NCBI GenBank assembly: GCA_949743325.1
Contig: CATJTQ010000102.1
Coordinates: forward strand, 1-55,948
Length of the DNA: 55,948 nucleotides
Direction of reading: 5' to 3'
DNA from: an uncultured Lachnospiraceae bacterium
GTDB taxonomy: Bacteria; Bacillota; Clostridia; Lachnospirales; Lachnospiraceae
Shown here: piece after piece, positions 18,462-27,237 of the stretch
Layout: the number at the start of each line of letters is the position of its first letter
Numbering within the stretch: position 1 is the stretch's first letter
Translations under genes and position numbers: made by a program
Notes under the pieces: generated by a model
Databases searched by the model: none
Seen by the model: the letters and a program-made list of their open reading frames with translations, nothing else
Told to the model about the DNA's origin: nothing

Positions 18462-18489
18462 GTTCGCAATAGGCTTTCTATTGTGGGAA
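18462..18489. repeat. Right inverted-repeat recombination site of the putative invertible segment
   Basis: GTTCGCAATAG (18462-18472), spacer GCTTT, then CTATTGTGGGA. The first 22 bases are the exact reverse complement of 16576-16597, including the spacer. The outer arm is degenerate (CTATTGTG against CTATTGCG). Outer-arm degeneracy is compatible with recombination because outer arms stay in place when the segment flips. Confidence 0.78.
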
Positions 18490-18526
18490 AGAGTCAAAAA
18501 AACGTAAAAAGAATCAGGGAAAATAT

Positions 18527-19414
18527 ATGAAGAAAATATTAATAACAGGAGCGGGCAGCTATATTGGTAATTCTTTTGAAAAATGGCTTTCTTCTCCTGA
18601 ATTTAGTCTTAAATATGAAATTGAAACTCTTGATATGCAAAATTCTGATTGGAAAAAGAATGATTTTGCAAAATATGATGTTGTACTTCATTTGGCAGGA
18701 ATAGTCCATGTTAATATTGACAGTGTTACAGATGAGGCAAAAAAGAAATATTATACAGTCAATACGGATTTAGCTGTAGAAACTGCTGAAAGAGCTAAAG
18801 CTTCAGGCGTTAAGCAGTTTATTTTTATGAGTTCAATGAGCATATATGGCAATATAGAACATATTACCAAAGACACTGAGCCAAGACCCGTGAATTTTTA
18901 TGGTGACAGTAAATGGCAGGCTGATAAAAAAGTACGTTTACTGTCAGATGACAGTTTTAAGGTTGTTGTGCTGCGGCCTCCTATGATTTATGGAAAAGAC
19001 TGTAAGGGTAATTATCCGCGGCTGTCAAATCTGACGAAAAGACTTCCATTTTTTCCTAAAGTCAGCAACATGCGTTCTATGATTTATATTGATAATTTAT
19101 GCGAATTTATTAGGCTTATGATAGAAAATGATGAACATGGTGTGTTTTTTCCACAAAACAAAGAGTTTGTCAATACAAGCGTACTTGTCAAAACAATAGC
19201 TGATGTATGTAACTATAAAATCTGGATTACGAGACTTCTTACACCTTTTGCGGCAATTGGCAGATGTATGCCGGGAAAGGTCGGCGTATTGTGCAGAAAA
19301 GTTTTTGGAAATTGTGTCTATGATCAGGAAATGAGTGTTTATAAAGATAATTATAATGTCTGTACATTTGGGGAATCAGTAGCGTTTACAGAAACAGCCA
19401 GAGGTCTAAAATGA
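18527..19414 (+). CDS. NAD-dependent epimerase/dehydratase (SDR), first gene of right cluster
   Basis: A 295-residue SDR protein with TGAGSYIGNSFEKWL at the N-terminus, FMSSMSIYG and YGDSK (YxxxK). It is a paralogue of the left-cluster SDR; the two align over their full length without large gaps and share long identical stretches such as KASGVKQFIFMSSM. AGGGA lies nine bases before the ATG, 38 bp beyond the right recombination site. It probably interconverts a nucleotide sugar needed early in repeat-unit synthesis. Both clusters may therefore start from a similar sugar, or one copy may have seeded the other cluster. Confidence 0.85.
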   Translation: MKKILITGAGSYIGNSFEKWLSSPEFSLKYEIETLDMQNSDWKKNDFAKYDVVLHLAGIVHVNIDSVTDEAKKKYYTVNTDLAVETAERAKASGVKQFIFMSSMSIYGNIEHITKDTEPRPVNFYGDSKWQADKKVRLLSDDSFKVVVLRPPMIYGKDCKGNYPRLSNLTKRLPFFPKVSNMRSMIYIDNLCEFIRLMIENDEHGVFFPQNKEFVNTSVLVKTIADVCNYKIWITRLLTPFAAIGRCMPGKVGVLCRKVFGNCVYDQEMSVYKDNYNVCTFGESVAFTETARGLK

Positions 19415-19454
19415 GCCCCATCTACAAAACAGAAATCATAAAAGTGGTGAATTT

Positions 19455-20198
19455 ATGAAAAATAAAGTTTTAGTCAGTATTGTTACTGTTGCTTATAACA
19501 GTGAAAATACAATAAAAGATACAATTGAGTCGGTTTTAAATCAGACTTATCAGAATATTGAGTATTGGATTATAGATGGCAATTCAACTGATAGAACAGT
19601 CAAAATTGCAGAGGAATACCGTCAGGAGTTTATTAAAAAAGGTATTAAGTTTAATATTATTTCTGAACCTGACAATGGAATCTATGATGCTATGAACAAA
19701 GGAGTAAAACACAGCAATGGTGAGATAGTAGGTCTTATCAACAGTGATGATTGGTATGAACCTGATGCTGTTGAAAAAGTTATTAAATGTTATGAAAATA
19801 CAAGTTTTGATATGATGTATGCTGATTTAAATATAGTAAAAAAATCAGGAGTTACAGTAAAACATTCAAGACTAAGAAAATATGTATCCTCAAGAGATTG
19901 GAATCATCCTACAACATTTATAACAAAACAGATGTACAACAAATATCAGTACAAAGTTAAAAATATTTATGACGATTTTGATCTTGCTATTAGAATAAAA
20001 AAAGATGACAACAAGGTTGTTGTGTTAAATGAGGTTCTTGCTAATTTTAGATTTGGCGGAGTTAGCAATGAAAAAAATTTCAAAAAAACAGTTAATCGGA
20101 TGAAAGCAAGATATGAAGTATATAGATGTAATGGTTTAAGTCGTTTTTATTTGTTTGAGTGCGTAGGTGTAGAGTTGGCGAAATACTTTATTGATTAA
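19455..20198 (+). CDS. Family 2 glycosyltransferase (WcaA-like)
   Basis: A short GT-A enzyme of 247 residues with VSIVTVAYNSENTI, WIIDGNSTDRT, EPDNGIYDAMNKG and the metal-binding LINSDDWYEPDA. The DNGIYDAMNKG block marks the WcaA/WbbD-like group, which often adds the second sugar of colanic-acid-type repeats. It is the second gene of the right cluster, 40 bp after the SDR gene, preceded by a weak AAGTGGTG site. The exact donor is unknown. Confidence 0.86.
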   Translation: MKNKVLVSIVTVAYNSENTIKDTIESVLNQTYQNIEYWIIDGNSTDRTVKIAEEYRQEFIKKGIKFNIISEPDNGIYDAMNKGVKHSNGEIVGLINSDDWYEPDAVEKVIKCYENTSFDMMYADLNIVKKSGVTVKHSRLRKYVSSRDWNHPTTFITKQMYNKYQYKVKNIYDDFDLAIRIKKDDNKVVVLNEVLANFRFGGVSNEKNFKKTVNRMKARYEVYRCNGLSRFYLFECVGVELAKYFID

Positions 20199-20216
20199 TG
20201 TTGGAAGGAATATCAA

Positions 20217-21305
20217 ATGAATATTTTATTTGTAAATACCGTATGCGGAACTGGAAGTACTGGAAGGATTGTTGTTGAACAATATAAAAAGGCAGAACTT
20301 GAAGGTCACACTTGTATGGTTGCATATGGAAGAGGTGATTCGCCTAGAGAAATTAATGGTTATCGAATAGGTTCTGATTTTGATATGTATTTTCATGCAT
20401 TTATGACACGTATTACTGATAAAACAGCATTTTATTCAAAACGTGCAACAAAAATATTTATAAATAAGGTAAGAACTTTTGCTCCTGATAAAATTATACT
20501 GCATAACCTTCATGGATATTACTTGGATATGGAACAATTGTTTAAATATATAAAAGAAGAAAAAATTCCGGTTGAATGGACTTTGCATGATTGCTGGGCA
20601 TTTACAGGTCATTGTTCGCATTTTGATTTTATAGATTGTAATAAATGGTTAACGCAATGTTCTAAGTGCCCACAAAAAAGTGAGTATCCCAAATCATCAA
20701 TTGCAGATAACAGCATTTGGAATTATAAAAAAAAGAAAGAATTGTTTACAAATGTTGATGAATTAAGAATTATTACGCCATCAGATTGGCTTGCACAGTT
20801 AGTTAAAAAATCATTTTTGGGTGAATATCCTATAGAAGTCATAAATAATAAGGTTGATAAGAAAATATTCCGGCCTGTTAAAAGCGACTTTCGAAAAAAA
20901 TATAAATTGGAAGACAAGATAATACTATTGGGAGTTGCTAATGTATGGACTCCTCGTAAAGGGTTAAATGATTTTATAGAGTTGTCAGGAATATTAAATG
21001 ATAAATATAAGATTGTTTTGATAGGAGTTAATGATAAAAATAAAAAACATTTGACAGACAATATGATAGGAATAAACAGGACCGAAAGCGCTCAAGAGTT
21101 GGCAGAAATATATAGTGCTTCGGATTTTTATATCAATTTAACTTATGAAGACACATATCCGACAACAAATCTTGAAGCTAGGGCATGCGGAACAACAGTA
21201 ATTACTTACAGGACAGGCGGCAGCGTGGAAACTGCAGATATAGTTGTAGAGCAGGGAGATTTAAAAAAGATTATCGAGACGGTAGTAAGTTATAAAAATT
21301 TATGA
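20217..21305 (+). CDS. Family 4 glycosyltransferase (WcaC-like)
   Basis: A 362-residue GT-B enzyme. The N-terminal half has VCGTGSTGRIV, HNLHGYYLDME and WTLHDCWAFTGHCSHF followed by a CSKCP pair, all typical of the WcaC-like group of colanic-acid-type transferases. The C-terminal half contains VANVWTPRKGLNDF and LTYEDTYPTTNLEARACGT. GGAAGGA precedes the ATG. With the upstream WcaA-like gene it forms a common early pair in polysaccharide repeat assembly. Confidence 0.86.
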   Translation: MNILFVNTVCGTGSTGRIVVEQYKKAELEGHTCMVAYGRGDSPREINGYRIGSDFDMYFHAFMTRITDKTAFYSKRATKIFINKVRTFAPDKIILHNLHGYYLDMEQLFKYIKEEKIPVEWTLHDCWAFTGHCSHFDFIDCNKWLTQCSKCPQKSEYPKSSIADNSIWNYKKKKELFTNVDELRIITPSDWLAQLVKKSFLGEYPIEVINNKVDKKIFRPVKSDFRKKYKLEDKIILLGVANVWTPRKGLNDFIELSGILNDKYKIVLIGVNDKNKKHLTDNMIGINRTESAQELAEIYSASDFYINLTYEDTYPTTNLEARACGTTVITYRTGGSVETADIVVEQGDLKKIIETVVSYKNL

Positions 21306-21370
21306 AAATATTAAAGTGACAGTTTTAAGTTTAATATAAATATTTGAATATATGCAGTTCGGGGGCATTT

Positions 21371-22279
21371 ATGATAGATATAAAAAAAACGTTTCTAAAA
21401 TTAATAGGTTATGAGGAAATATGGACATTAGGAATACGAAAAAAGGGAGAAAATACTCCATACAATGTGATAAGTGATTTGAAAAAATACTGGTATGCAG
21501 ACCCAATACAGATTTCGTATGGAAATAAGGACTATGTTTTCTTTGAAATGTTCAATAAAAAGAAATGCAAAGGCAGTATAGGCGTTGCTGAAGTAGACGG
21601 AGAGCAATTGAAAAATATTCACCTTGTATTGGAAGAAGATTTTCATATGTCTTATCCAACTATTTTCGAATTTAATAATAATTTATATATGCTTCCTGAG
21701 TGCAGCGAATCAAATTCAATAAGAGTCTATTGCTGCTCCCGGTTTCCTGATAAATGGGAATTATATAAGGTTTATGAAAATAAATTAAATTATACTGATA
21801 TGAATATAATCAACATTTATAAAGATGAAATTATTGTTGATTGCTCAGTTATAGATACAGAAAATCCGTTTAAGGCAAAAACAGTGCTGCAAAAGATAGA
21901 GGTAAATGATAAATATGAATTTGGCGAAATTAAAGTTTTAAAAGAGGGAGAATATTCATTTACAGATAGAAATGGTGGAGCTGTTTTTTTTGCAGAAGGA
22001 AAAGCTTATGTTCCAAAACAGATATCTAATAATGGTAATTATGGAATGGGATTAAATATACATATGTATGATCTGGAAAAGAGAATTTTGATGAAAAATA
22101 TAGTGCGTTCAATACAAGTAAAAGATTTTAAAACTCAAAATTTGGATAAAAACATAACCGGAATACATACATATGCACAAGGCAAGTCAATTGAGGTAAT
22201 AGATATCCGTGTAATGTATTTTAATCCTAAGAAATGGTTTTACAGACTAAACAAATTAAAAAGCAGAAGAAAAGATTAG
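21371..22279 (+). CDS. Stand-alone beta-propeller protein similar to the GINT1 N-terminal domain
   Basis: About 302 residues. The blade-like repeats KYWYADPIQIS, DYVFFEMFNKKKCKGSIGV and MSYPTIFEFNNNLYMLPE match the five-bladed propeller found at the N-terminus of plant glucosamine inositolphosphorylceramide transferase (GINT1). That domain is also found alone or fused in bacterial glycan loci. The fold resembles GH43-like propellers. Its role in bacteria is not established; a glycosyltransferase or a sugar-binding/processing role are both possible. The start is set at ATG 21371, with GGGGG a few bases upstream, rather than a TTG at 21344 that lacks a ribosome binding site. Confidence 0.65.
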   Translation: MIDIKKTFLKLIGYEEIWTLGIRKKGENTPYNVISDLKKYWYADPIQISYGNKDYVFFEMFNKKKCKGSIGVAEVDGEQLKNIHLVLEEDFHMSYPTIFEFNNNLYMLPECSESNSIRVYCCSRFPDKWELYKVYENKLNYTDMNIINIYKDEIIVDCSVIDTENPFKAKTVLQKIEVNDKYEFGEIKVLKEGEYSFTDRNGGAVFFAEGKAYVPKQISNNGNYGMGLNIHMYDLEKRILMKNIVRSIQVKDFKTQNLDKNITGIHTYAQGKSIEVIDIRVMYFNPKKWFYRLNKLKSRRKD

Positions 22280-22292
22280 GATGGGATAAAAA

Positions 22293-23393
22293 ATGGTACC
22301 GTATATTGTTTTATGGTTATGGGTTATAATTGTTGGTCTCTTTTTTTTAAAAAGAAACAGCAATGATAAAAATAAAAAAAGATTTTTATTCTGTTCATTT
22401 GCGGCTATGTTTATTTTACAGGCTTACCGTTCATTAAACGTAGGTGCTGATACAAGAGAATATCTTCGATGGTTTAGAACAATCGGAGCGCTTGATTGGT
22501 CGCAGTTAAAATATTTTAATAACGGTCAGTCAGAGTATGGATGGGTTTTGTTAAATAAAGTTATTTCCAGATTTACTGAGAATAACTATCAATGGTTGTT
22601 AGCTGTTGCAAGTATAATAATACTATTTCAAGTTGTTGTATTTATATATAAAAATTGTGATGATGTGTTTCTTCCAACTTGTTTGTTTTTAGGATTAGGA
22701 CACTTTTTGACTTCTATGTCAAGTTTAAGACAATATATTGCGTTGGCTTTTGTATTAAGTATATATACTTCTATGAAAAATAGAAAATATGTTAGGGCAA
22801 TAATTTTTGCTGTTTTGGCTTATTTTTTTCATACCAGCTCTATAATTGCAAGTATATGTGTAATTGGAATCTTCATATTAATACATTTAGAACAGAAAGG
22901 AATTAAAATATATAACAAACTTTTGATTGTATCTATTTCGCTGAGCTTATATCTTGTGTCCAATATACAGTGGATAGAAATATTTTTAAATAAATATTTG
23001 CCTAAGTATTTATATTATTACAATAAAGATATGGCAATGAGCGGGCGTGGCTCTCTTGATGTAGTATATTTTGTATTTGAGTTAATTGTTATATTGTTTG
23101 TTGTATTTTATGCTTATAAAAATATTGAATTAAAATATGAATCATTATTGCTTGTTATTGCAATGATGATAATCTTATTGCAGGATACGATTGATCATTT
23201 GTGGAGATTTGGCTTTTATTTCAGCTTTTTCTTAATAAAGATTATACCTGAAATTATAAATAAATATTTTAAGAATGACTGGGCTAAGGAAGTTGTCAGA
23301 TATTCTATTGTTTTCTTGGCAATTAGTTTATTTTTCTATTATGTAATTACATCTCCAGATACATTTACCTATGAATTTTTGCAAAAATCGTAA
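22293..23393 (+). CDS. EpsG-family polysaccharide polymerase
   Basis: A 366-residue membrane protein with about ten hydrophobic helices. It has the EpsG family pattern: an early FILQAYRSLNVGADTREY block, then EYGWVLLNKVISRFTENNYQWLL, LTSMSSLRQYIALAF and FFHTSSII. EpsG-type proteins polymerise EPS repeat units, doing the job of Wzy. It is unrelated to the left cluster's WaaL-type polymerase, so the two clusters probably make chemically different polymers. It starts 13 bp after the propeller gene. Confidence 0.87.
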   Translation: MVPYIVLWLWVIIVGLFFLKRNSNDKNKKRFLFCSFAAMFILQAYRSLNVGADTREYLRWFRTIGALDWSQLKYFNNGQSEYGWVLLNKVISRFTENNYQWLLAVASIIILFQVVVFIYKNCDDVFLPTCLFLGLGHFLTSMSSLRQYIALAFVLSIYTSMKNRKYVRAIIFAVLAYFFHTSSIIASICVIGIFILIHLEQKGIKIYNKLLIVSISLSLYLVSNIQWIEIFLNKYLPKYLYYYNKDMAMSGRGSLDVVYFVFELIVILFVVFYAYKNIELKYESLLLVIAMMIILLQDTIDHLWRFGFYFSFFLIKIIPEIINKYFKNDWAKEVVRYSIVFLAISLFFYYVITSPDTFTYEFLQKS

Positions 23394-23407
23394 AGGGTGA
23401 AATAACA

Positions 23408-24508
23408 TTGAAAAAAATATTGTTTTTAACAAATATTCCATCGCCTTACAGAGTAGATTTCTTTAATGTTTTGGGAACAAAAAGTGATTTGACAGTTTTA
23501 TATGAGCGTCATACAGCAAAAAGCAGAGATTTAAAGTGGAGTACGGGAACAGAAAGAAATTTTAAAGAAATTTTTATGAAAGGTATTAAGCTTGGTGACG
23601 ATATAGCGGTTTGTCCTTCTGTTTTAAAATATATTACTTCTAAATATGATGTGGTTATCTTTGACGGATATTCTTCACCTACAGCTATGTTAGCGATTAT
23701 TTCACTTTATATAAGGAAGATAAAATTTATTATAAGCGCTGACGGTGGTTTTATAAAAGAAGAGACAACGTTTAAAAAGAAATTTAAAAGTTTTTTTATA
23801 AGAAAAGCTTCCGCATGGCTGAGCAGCAGTGATGATACAACAAACTATTTAATATATTATGGCGCCAAAAAAGATAAAATTTATAAATATCCATTTACTT
23901 CAATTTTAAAAAAAGATATTTCAGGTATAACTGATAAAAATGAGATTATAAAGCTAAAAAAGAAATTAAATATTAAAGAAGATAAAGTGGTTTTGACAGT
24001 TGGAAGATTTATTCCTGTGAAAGGTTATGATATTTTACTCACTGCCTGCAATGGTTTGCCGGAGGATATAGGAGTATATATTATTGGCGGCACTCCTACT
24101 CAGGAATATGTGGAATTAAAGGAGAAATATAATCTAAAACAAGTTCATTTTATTGATTTTAAGCCAAAAGAACAGTTAAAACAATATTATAAAACTGCCA
24201 ATGTTTTTGTATTGCCGACAAGGGGAGATGTATGGGGATTGGTTATAAATGAAGCAATGAGTTTTGGACTGCCTATTGTGACGACAGATAAATGTGTTGC
24301 CGGGGTTGAATTGATTGAAAATTGGAAAAATGGCTTTTTGATAAATGTCGATGACAGTGAAATGCTAAGAGAAAAAATTTTAACAATACTCTCTGATGAA
24401 CAACTGCAGCATGAAATGTCTGTTGAGAATGTTAAGCAGATTGAGAATTATACAATTGAGAAAATGGCTGAGCGACATTTAGAGATATTTAACAATATGG
24501 AACTATAA
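23408..24508 (+). CDS. Family 4 glycosyltransferase
   Basis: A 366-residue GT-B enzyme beginning at a TTG codon (23408) with AAGGGTGA seven bases upstream. Its N-terminus is LFLTNIPSPYRVDFFNVLG, typical of family 4 enzymes of EPS clusters. The donor domain has VGRFIPVKGYDILL and DVWGLVINEAMSFGLPIV with the E-x7-E-like motif. It follows the polymerase gene closely. It adds a sugar to the growing lipid-linked repeat; the donor is not predictable. Confidence 0.86.
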   Translation: MKKILFLTNIPSPYRVDFFNVLGTKSDLTVLYERHTAKSRDLKWSTGTERNFKEIFMKGIKLGDDIAVCPSVLKYITSKYDVVIFDGYSSPTAMLAIISLYIRKIKFIISADGGFIKEETTFKKKFKSFFIRKASAWLSSSDDTTNYLIYYGAKKDKIYKYPFTSILKKDISGITDKNEIIKLKKKLNIKEDKVVLTVGRFIPVKGYDILLTACNGLPEDIGVYIIGGTPTQEYVELKEKYNLKQVHFIDFKPKEQLKQYYKTANVFVLPTRGDVWGLVINEAMSFGLPIVTTDKCVAGVELIENWKNGFLINVDDSEMLREKILTILSDEQLQHEMSVENVKQIENYTIEKMAERHLEIFNNMEL

Positions 24509-24530
24509 GATTCTGAAAGGAACTTTATTA

Positions 24531-25361
24531 ATGAAACAATTAAGTTTAGATGAAATACAAAAATTAGAATTTGATATTTTAAAAGAATTTGATAGAATCT
24601 GCCGAAAACATAATCTTAGATACACATTAGCAGGCGGAACATTGCTTGGCGCTGTAAGACATAAAGGTTTCATACCTTGGGACGATGATATTGATGTTGC
24701 TATGCCGCGAAAAGATTATGTTGAATTCTTGAAAATTGCTCCTAAGGAATTATCTATTGCAGCATATAAATTGCATACGCCATATGATTCTTATTCTAGA
24801 TTTAGTTATTCTAAACTTATGGATACTAGAATAGTTAATATTGAATTTCCACATGCAGTACAACATGAACTTTCGCTGTATATAGATATTTTTCCATTAG
24901 ACGGCATGATGGGAAATGAAACAGAGAGAAACAGACGAAAGGATAGAGTAGATAAATTGGACAAGCGTCTCTATCGCCTAAAGTCAGCCAAATACAGAAA
25001 AAAAGAGGAAAAAGGAATAAAAAAATTTATCTGGAGTTTATTGACTTTATTAAATATGCTTTATCCTAAATTTTACCTTATAAAAAAGCTGGATAAAATG
25101 GTAATGGAGTATGAATTTGATACTTCAGATTATGTAGGCTCTATCATAGGCGGGTGCGGCGGATATAGAGAAATGATTAAAAGAGAAGAATATGAGATGA
25201 TTGGTTCGGTAGAATTTGAAGGCTGCGAATTCATGTCAATGAAAAATACAGATTTATATTTGTCTAATTTGTATGGGGACTATATGAAGCTTCCTCCTGT
25301 TGAAGACAGAAAGCAGCATGAGAATTATTTCTATTGGTTAAAAGATACTTTGAAGGGATAA
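24531..25361 (+). CDS. LicD family phosphotransferase
   Basis: A 276-residue protein with the LicD core AGGTLLGAVRHKGFIPWDDD near residues 35-54. The D-D-D-I-D cluster is the catalytic metal site of this nucleotidyltransferase-fold family. LicD enzymes transfer phosphocholine, or other phospho-polyols such as ribitol phosphate, from CDP-activated donors to glycans. The next gene, four bases downstream, encodes a CDP-forming cytidylyltransferase, which points to a CDP-linked donor made in the same operon. The actual moiety is not evident; no choline uptake or choline kinase gene is present. Confidence 0.88.
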   Translation: MKQLSLDEIQKLEFDILKEFDRICRKHNLRYTLAGGTLLGAVRHKGFIPWDDDIDVAMPRKDYVEFLKIAPKELSIAAYKLHTPYDSYSRFSYSKLMDTRIVNIEFPHAVQHELSLYIDIFPLDGMMGNETERNRRKDRVDKLDKRLYRLKSAKYRKKEEKGIKKFIWSLLTLLNMLYPKFYLIKKLDKMVMEYEFDTSDYVGSIIGGCGGYREMIKREEYEMIGSVEFEGCEFMSMKNTDLYLSNLYGDYMKLPPVEDRKQHENYFYWLKDTLKG

Positions 25362-25365
25362 AAAT

Positions 25366-26094
25366 ATGAATATTGCACTTATATTTGCCGGCGGCGCCGG
25401 TACTAGAATGAACAGCAAAGCAAAACCAAAACAATTTCTGGAAGTTAATGGGAAACCGATTATTATTCATACGTTAGAAATTTTTGAGCAGAGTAATGAG
25501 ATAGATTTGATTGTAGTAGCTTGTATTGAAAACAGTATAGATTTTATGCATCAATTAGTGAAGAAATATGGGTTACATAAAGTACAATCAATCATTCCTG
25601 GAGGAGAGACAGGGCAGCTGTCCATATACAATGGTTTATGTGAGGCAAAAAGAATTTCTGGAAATGAATTTGAGAAGTCTATCTGTTTAATTCATGATGG
25701 TGTCAGACCTTTAATAAATGAACAGGTTATACATGACAATATTGAAAGTGTAAAAAAATTTGGTTCTGCAATCACATGTACTGTCGCTAAAGAGACAATC
25801 GTCTTAATTGATGAGACTGGTTATGTACAGACTGCAACTGACCGTGAAGTAACACGGATAGCTAAAGCTCCTCAAAGTTTTTATTTAAAAGATGTCTATG
25901 AAATAGAAAAAAAAGCGATAGAATCAGGAAAGATAAATATAATTGATACATGTACTTTAATGCAGCAATACGGCAAAAAAATTCATATTGTAGAAGGTCC
26001 GTTTGAAAATATAAAAGTCACTACACCTGATGATTTTTATACGTTAAGGGCATTGCTGCAAGCAAAGGAAAATTCTCAAATATATGGTTTATAG
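25366..26094 (+). CDS. IspD/TarI-type cytidylyltransferase
   Basis: A 242-residue nucleotidyltransferase with FAGGAGTRMNSKAKPKQFLE at the N-terminus, HDGVRPLI near residue 107 and the late block VTTPDDFY. The family includes MEP cytidylyltransferase (IspD) and ribitol-5-phosphate cytidylyltransferase (TarI). The position between LicD and an SDR gene in a polysaccharide cluster favours a TarI-like role, making a CDP-polyol or related CDP donor for LicD, over isoprenoid synthesis. GGGATAAA precedes the ATG. Confidence 0.82.
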   Translation: MNIALIFAGGAGTRMNSKAKPKQFLEVNGKPIIIHTLEIFEQSNEIDLIVVACIENSIDFMHQLVKKYGLHKVQSIIPGGETGQLSIYNGLCEAKRISGNEFEKSICLIHDGVRPLINEQVIHDNIESVKKFGSAITCTVAKETIVLIDETGYVQTATDREVTRIAKAPQSFYLKDVYEIEKKAIESGKINIIDTCTLMQQYGKKIHIVEGPFENIKVTTPDDFYTLRALLQAKENSQIYGL

Positions 26095-26105
26095 GAGTAT
26101 TTGTT

Positions 26106-27158
26106 ATGAAAGAAAACAAAATTCTGCAAGAGGATGCAGAGAAAATATTAAATACTAAATTAGATTTATCTGATATTGATGGGAAATCTGTTTTCATTAC
26201 AGGTGCTACAGGATTGATCGGCAGTTCTCTTGTCAGAGCTCTGATGGTACTTAACAATAAAAAACAAAAAGATATCAATGTTATAGCTTTGGTCAGAGAC
26301 AAAGAAAAAGCAGAGCAGATGTTTAGTGAATTTATAGTAAATAGAAAATTGGAAATAGTTTGTAACGATATCAATAAGCATATATCGCTGGACAAAACAG
26401 TTGATTATGTAATTCATTGTGCAAGTGTAACAGATTCTGCCTCTTTTGTTAAACAGCCGGTTGAGACAATCGAAACAACATTAAACGGATTAAAAAATAT
26501 ACTTGACTTTTCAAAAGAAAAAAATGTTGCTGGTTTGGTTTACCTGTCATCTATGGAGGTATATGGTGTTACCAACCCCGATTTAGAAACAATTTCAGAA
26601 ATAGATTATGGTTATTTAAACCCGATGGAAGTTCGCAGCAGCTATTCTGAAGGAAAAAGAATGGCTGAATGTATATGTAAAGCATATGCAGAACAATATA
26701 AAATGAATATAAAGATAGTACGTTTAGTTCAAACATTTGGCTCTGGAGTAAAATACAATGATAATCGCGTTTTTGCTCAATTTGCAAGATCTGTTATAGA
26801 GCGGCGGGATATTATTCTGCATACAAAGGGAGAAACCACAAGAAGTTATTGTTATATATCAGATGCTGTTGAAGGTATATTATATGTACTTTTAAGAGGT
26901 GTAGGCGGTGAGGCTTATAATCTTGCCAACACTTCTGCCACTATAAGTATATATGATATGGCTAAAATGCTTGCTGATAAGTATGAACATACTGAAGTTG
27001 TCATACAGGAAGCTGATGTAAAAAAGATGGGTTATAACCCGGTAGTAAAAATGAAAATGAATACAGATAAAATACAGAGTTTAGGATGGACTCCATGTAT
27101 AGGTATTGAGGAAGCCTTTGAAAGGTTAATTGAAAGTATGCGTATTAATAGGAATTAA
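26106..27158 (+). CDS. NAD-dependent epimerase/dehydratase of the LicD-cytidylyltransferase cassette
   Basis: A 350-residue extended SDR with GATGLIGSS (34-42), YLSSMEVYG and YSEGKR (YxxxK). RLVQTFGSGV and DAVEGILYVL resemble dTDP-glucose 4,6-dehydratase relatives. It is 11 bp downstream of the cytidylyltransferase gene. Three adjacent genes (phosphotransferase, cytidylyltransferase, SDR) read as one cassette that would make, activate and transfer a phosphorylated moiety. TarJ-like alcohol dehydrogenases are a different family, so the product need not be ribitol. Confidence 0.78.
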   Translation: MKENKILQEDAEKILNTKLDLSDIDGKSVFITGATGLIGSSLVRALMVLNNKKQKDINVIALVRDKEKAEQMFSEFIVNRKLEIVCNDINKHISLDKTVDYVIHCASVTDSASFVKQPVETIETTLNGLKNILDFSKEKNVAGLVYLSSMEVYGVTNPDLETISEIDYGYLNPMEVRSSYSEGKRMAECICKAYAEQYKMNIKIVRLVQTFGSGVKYNDNRVFAQFARSVIERRDIILHTKGETTRSYCYISDAVEGILYVLLRGVGGEAYNLANTSATISIYDMAKMLADKYEHTEVVIQEADVKKMGYNPVVKMKMNTDKIQSLGWTPCIGIEEAFERLIESMRINRN

Positions 27159-27237
27159 ATATTATAAATTTAATATTACGCTTTTGTGGTAAAAACATAA
27201 TATTACTTATGAATTACCGATTGAAGAGGAAGACAAG

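Noticed and set aside
18313-18507. 64-codon hydrophobic open frame across the right recombination site
   Set aside because: It has no good ribosome binding site, overlaps the outward promoter and the core site, and its content reflects AT-rich DNA.
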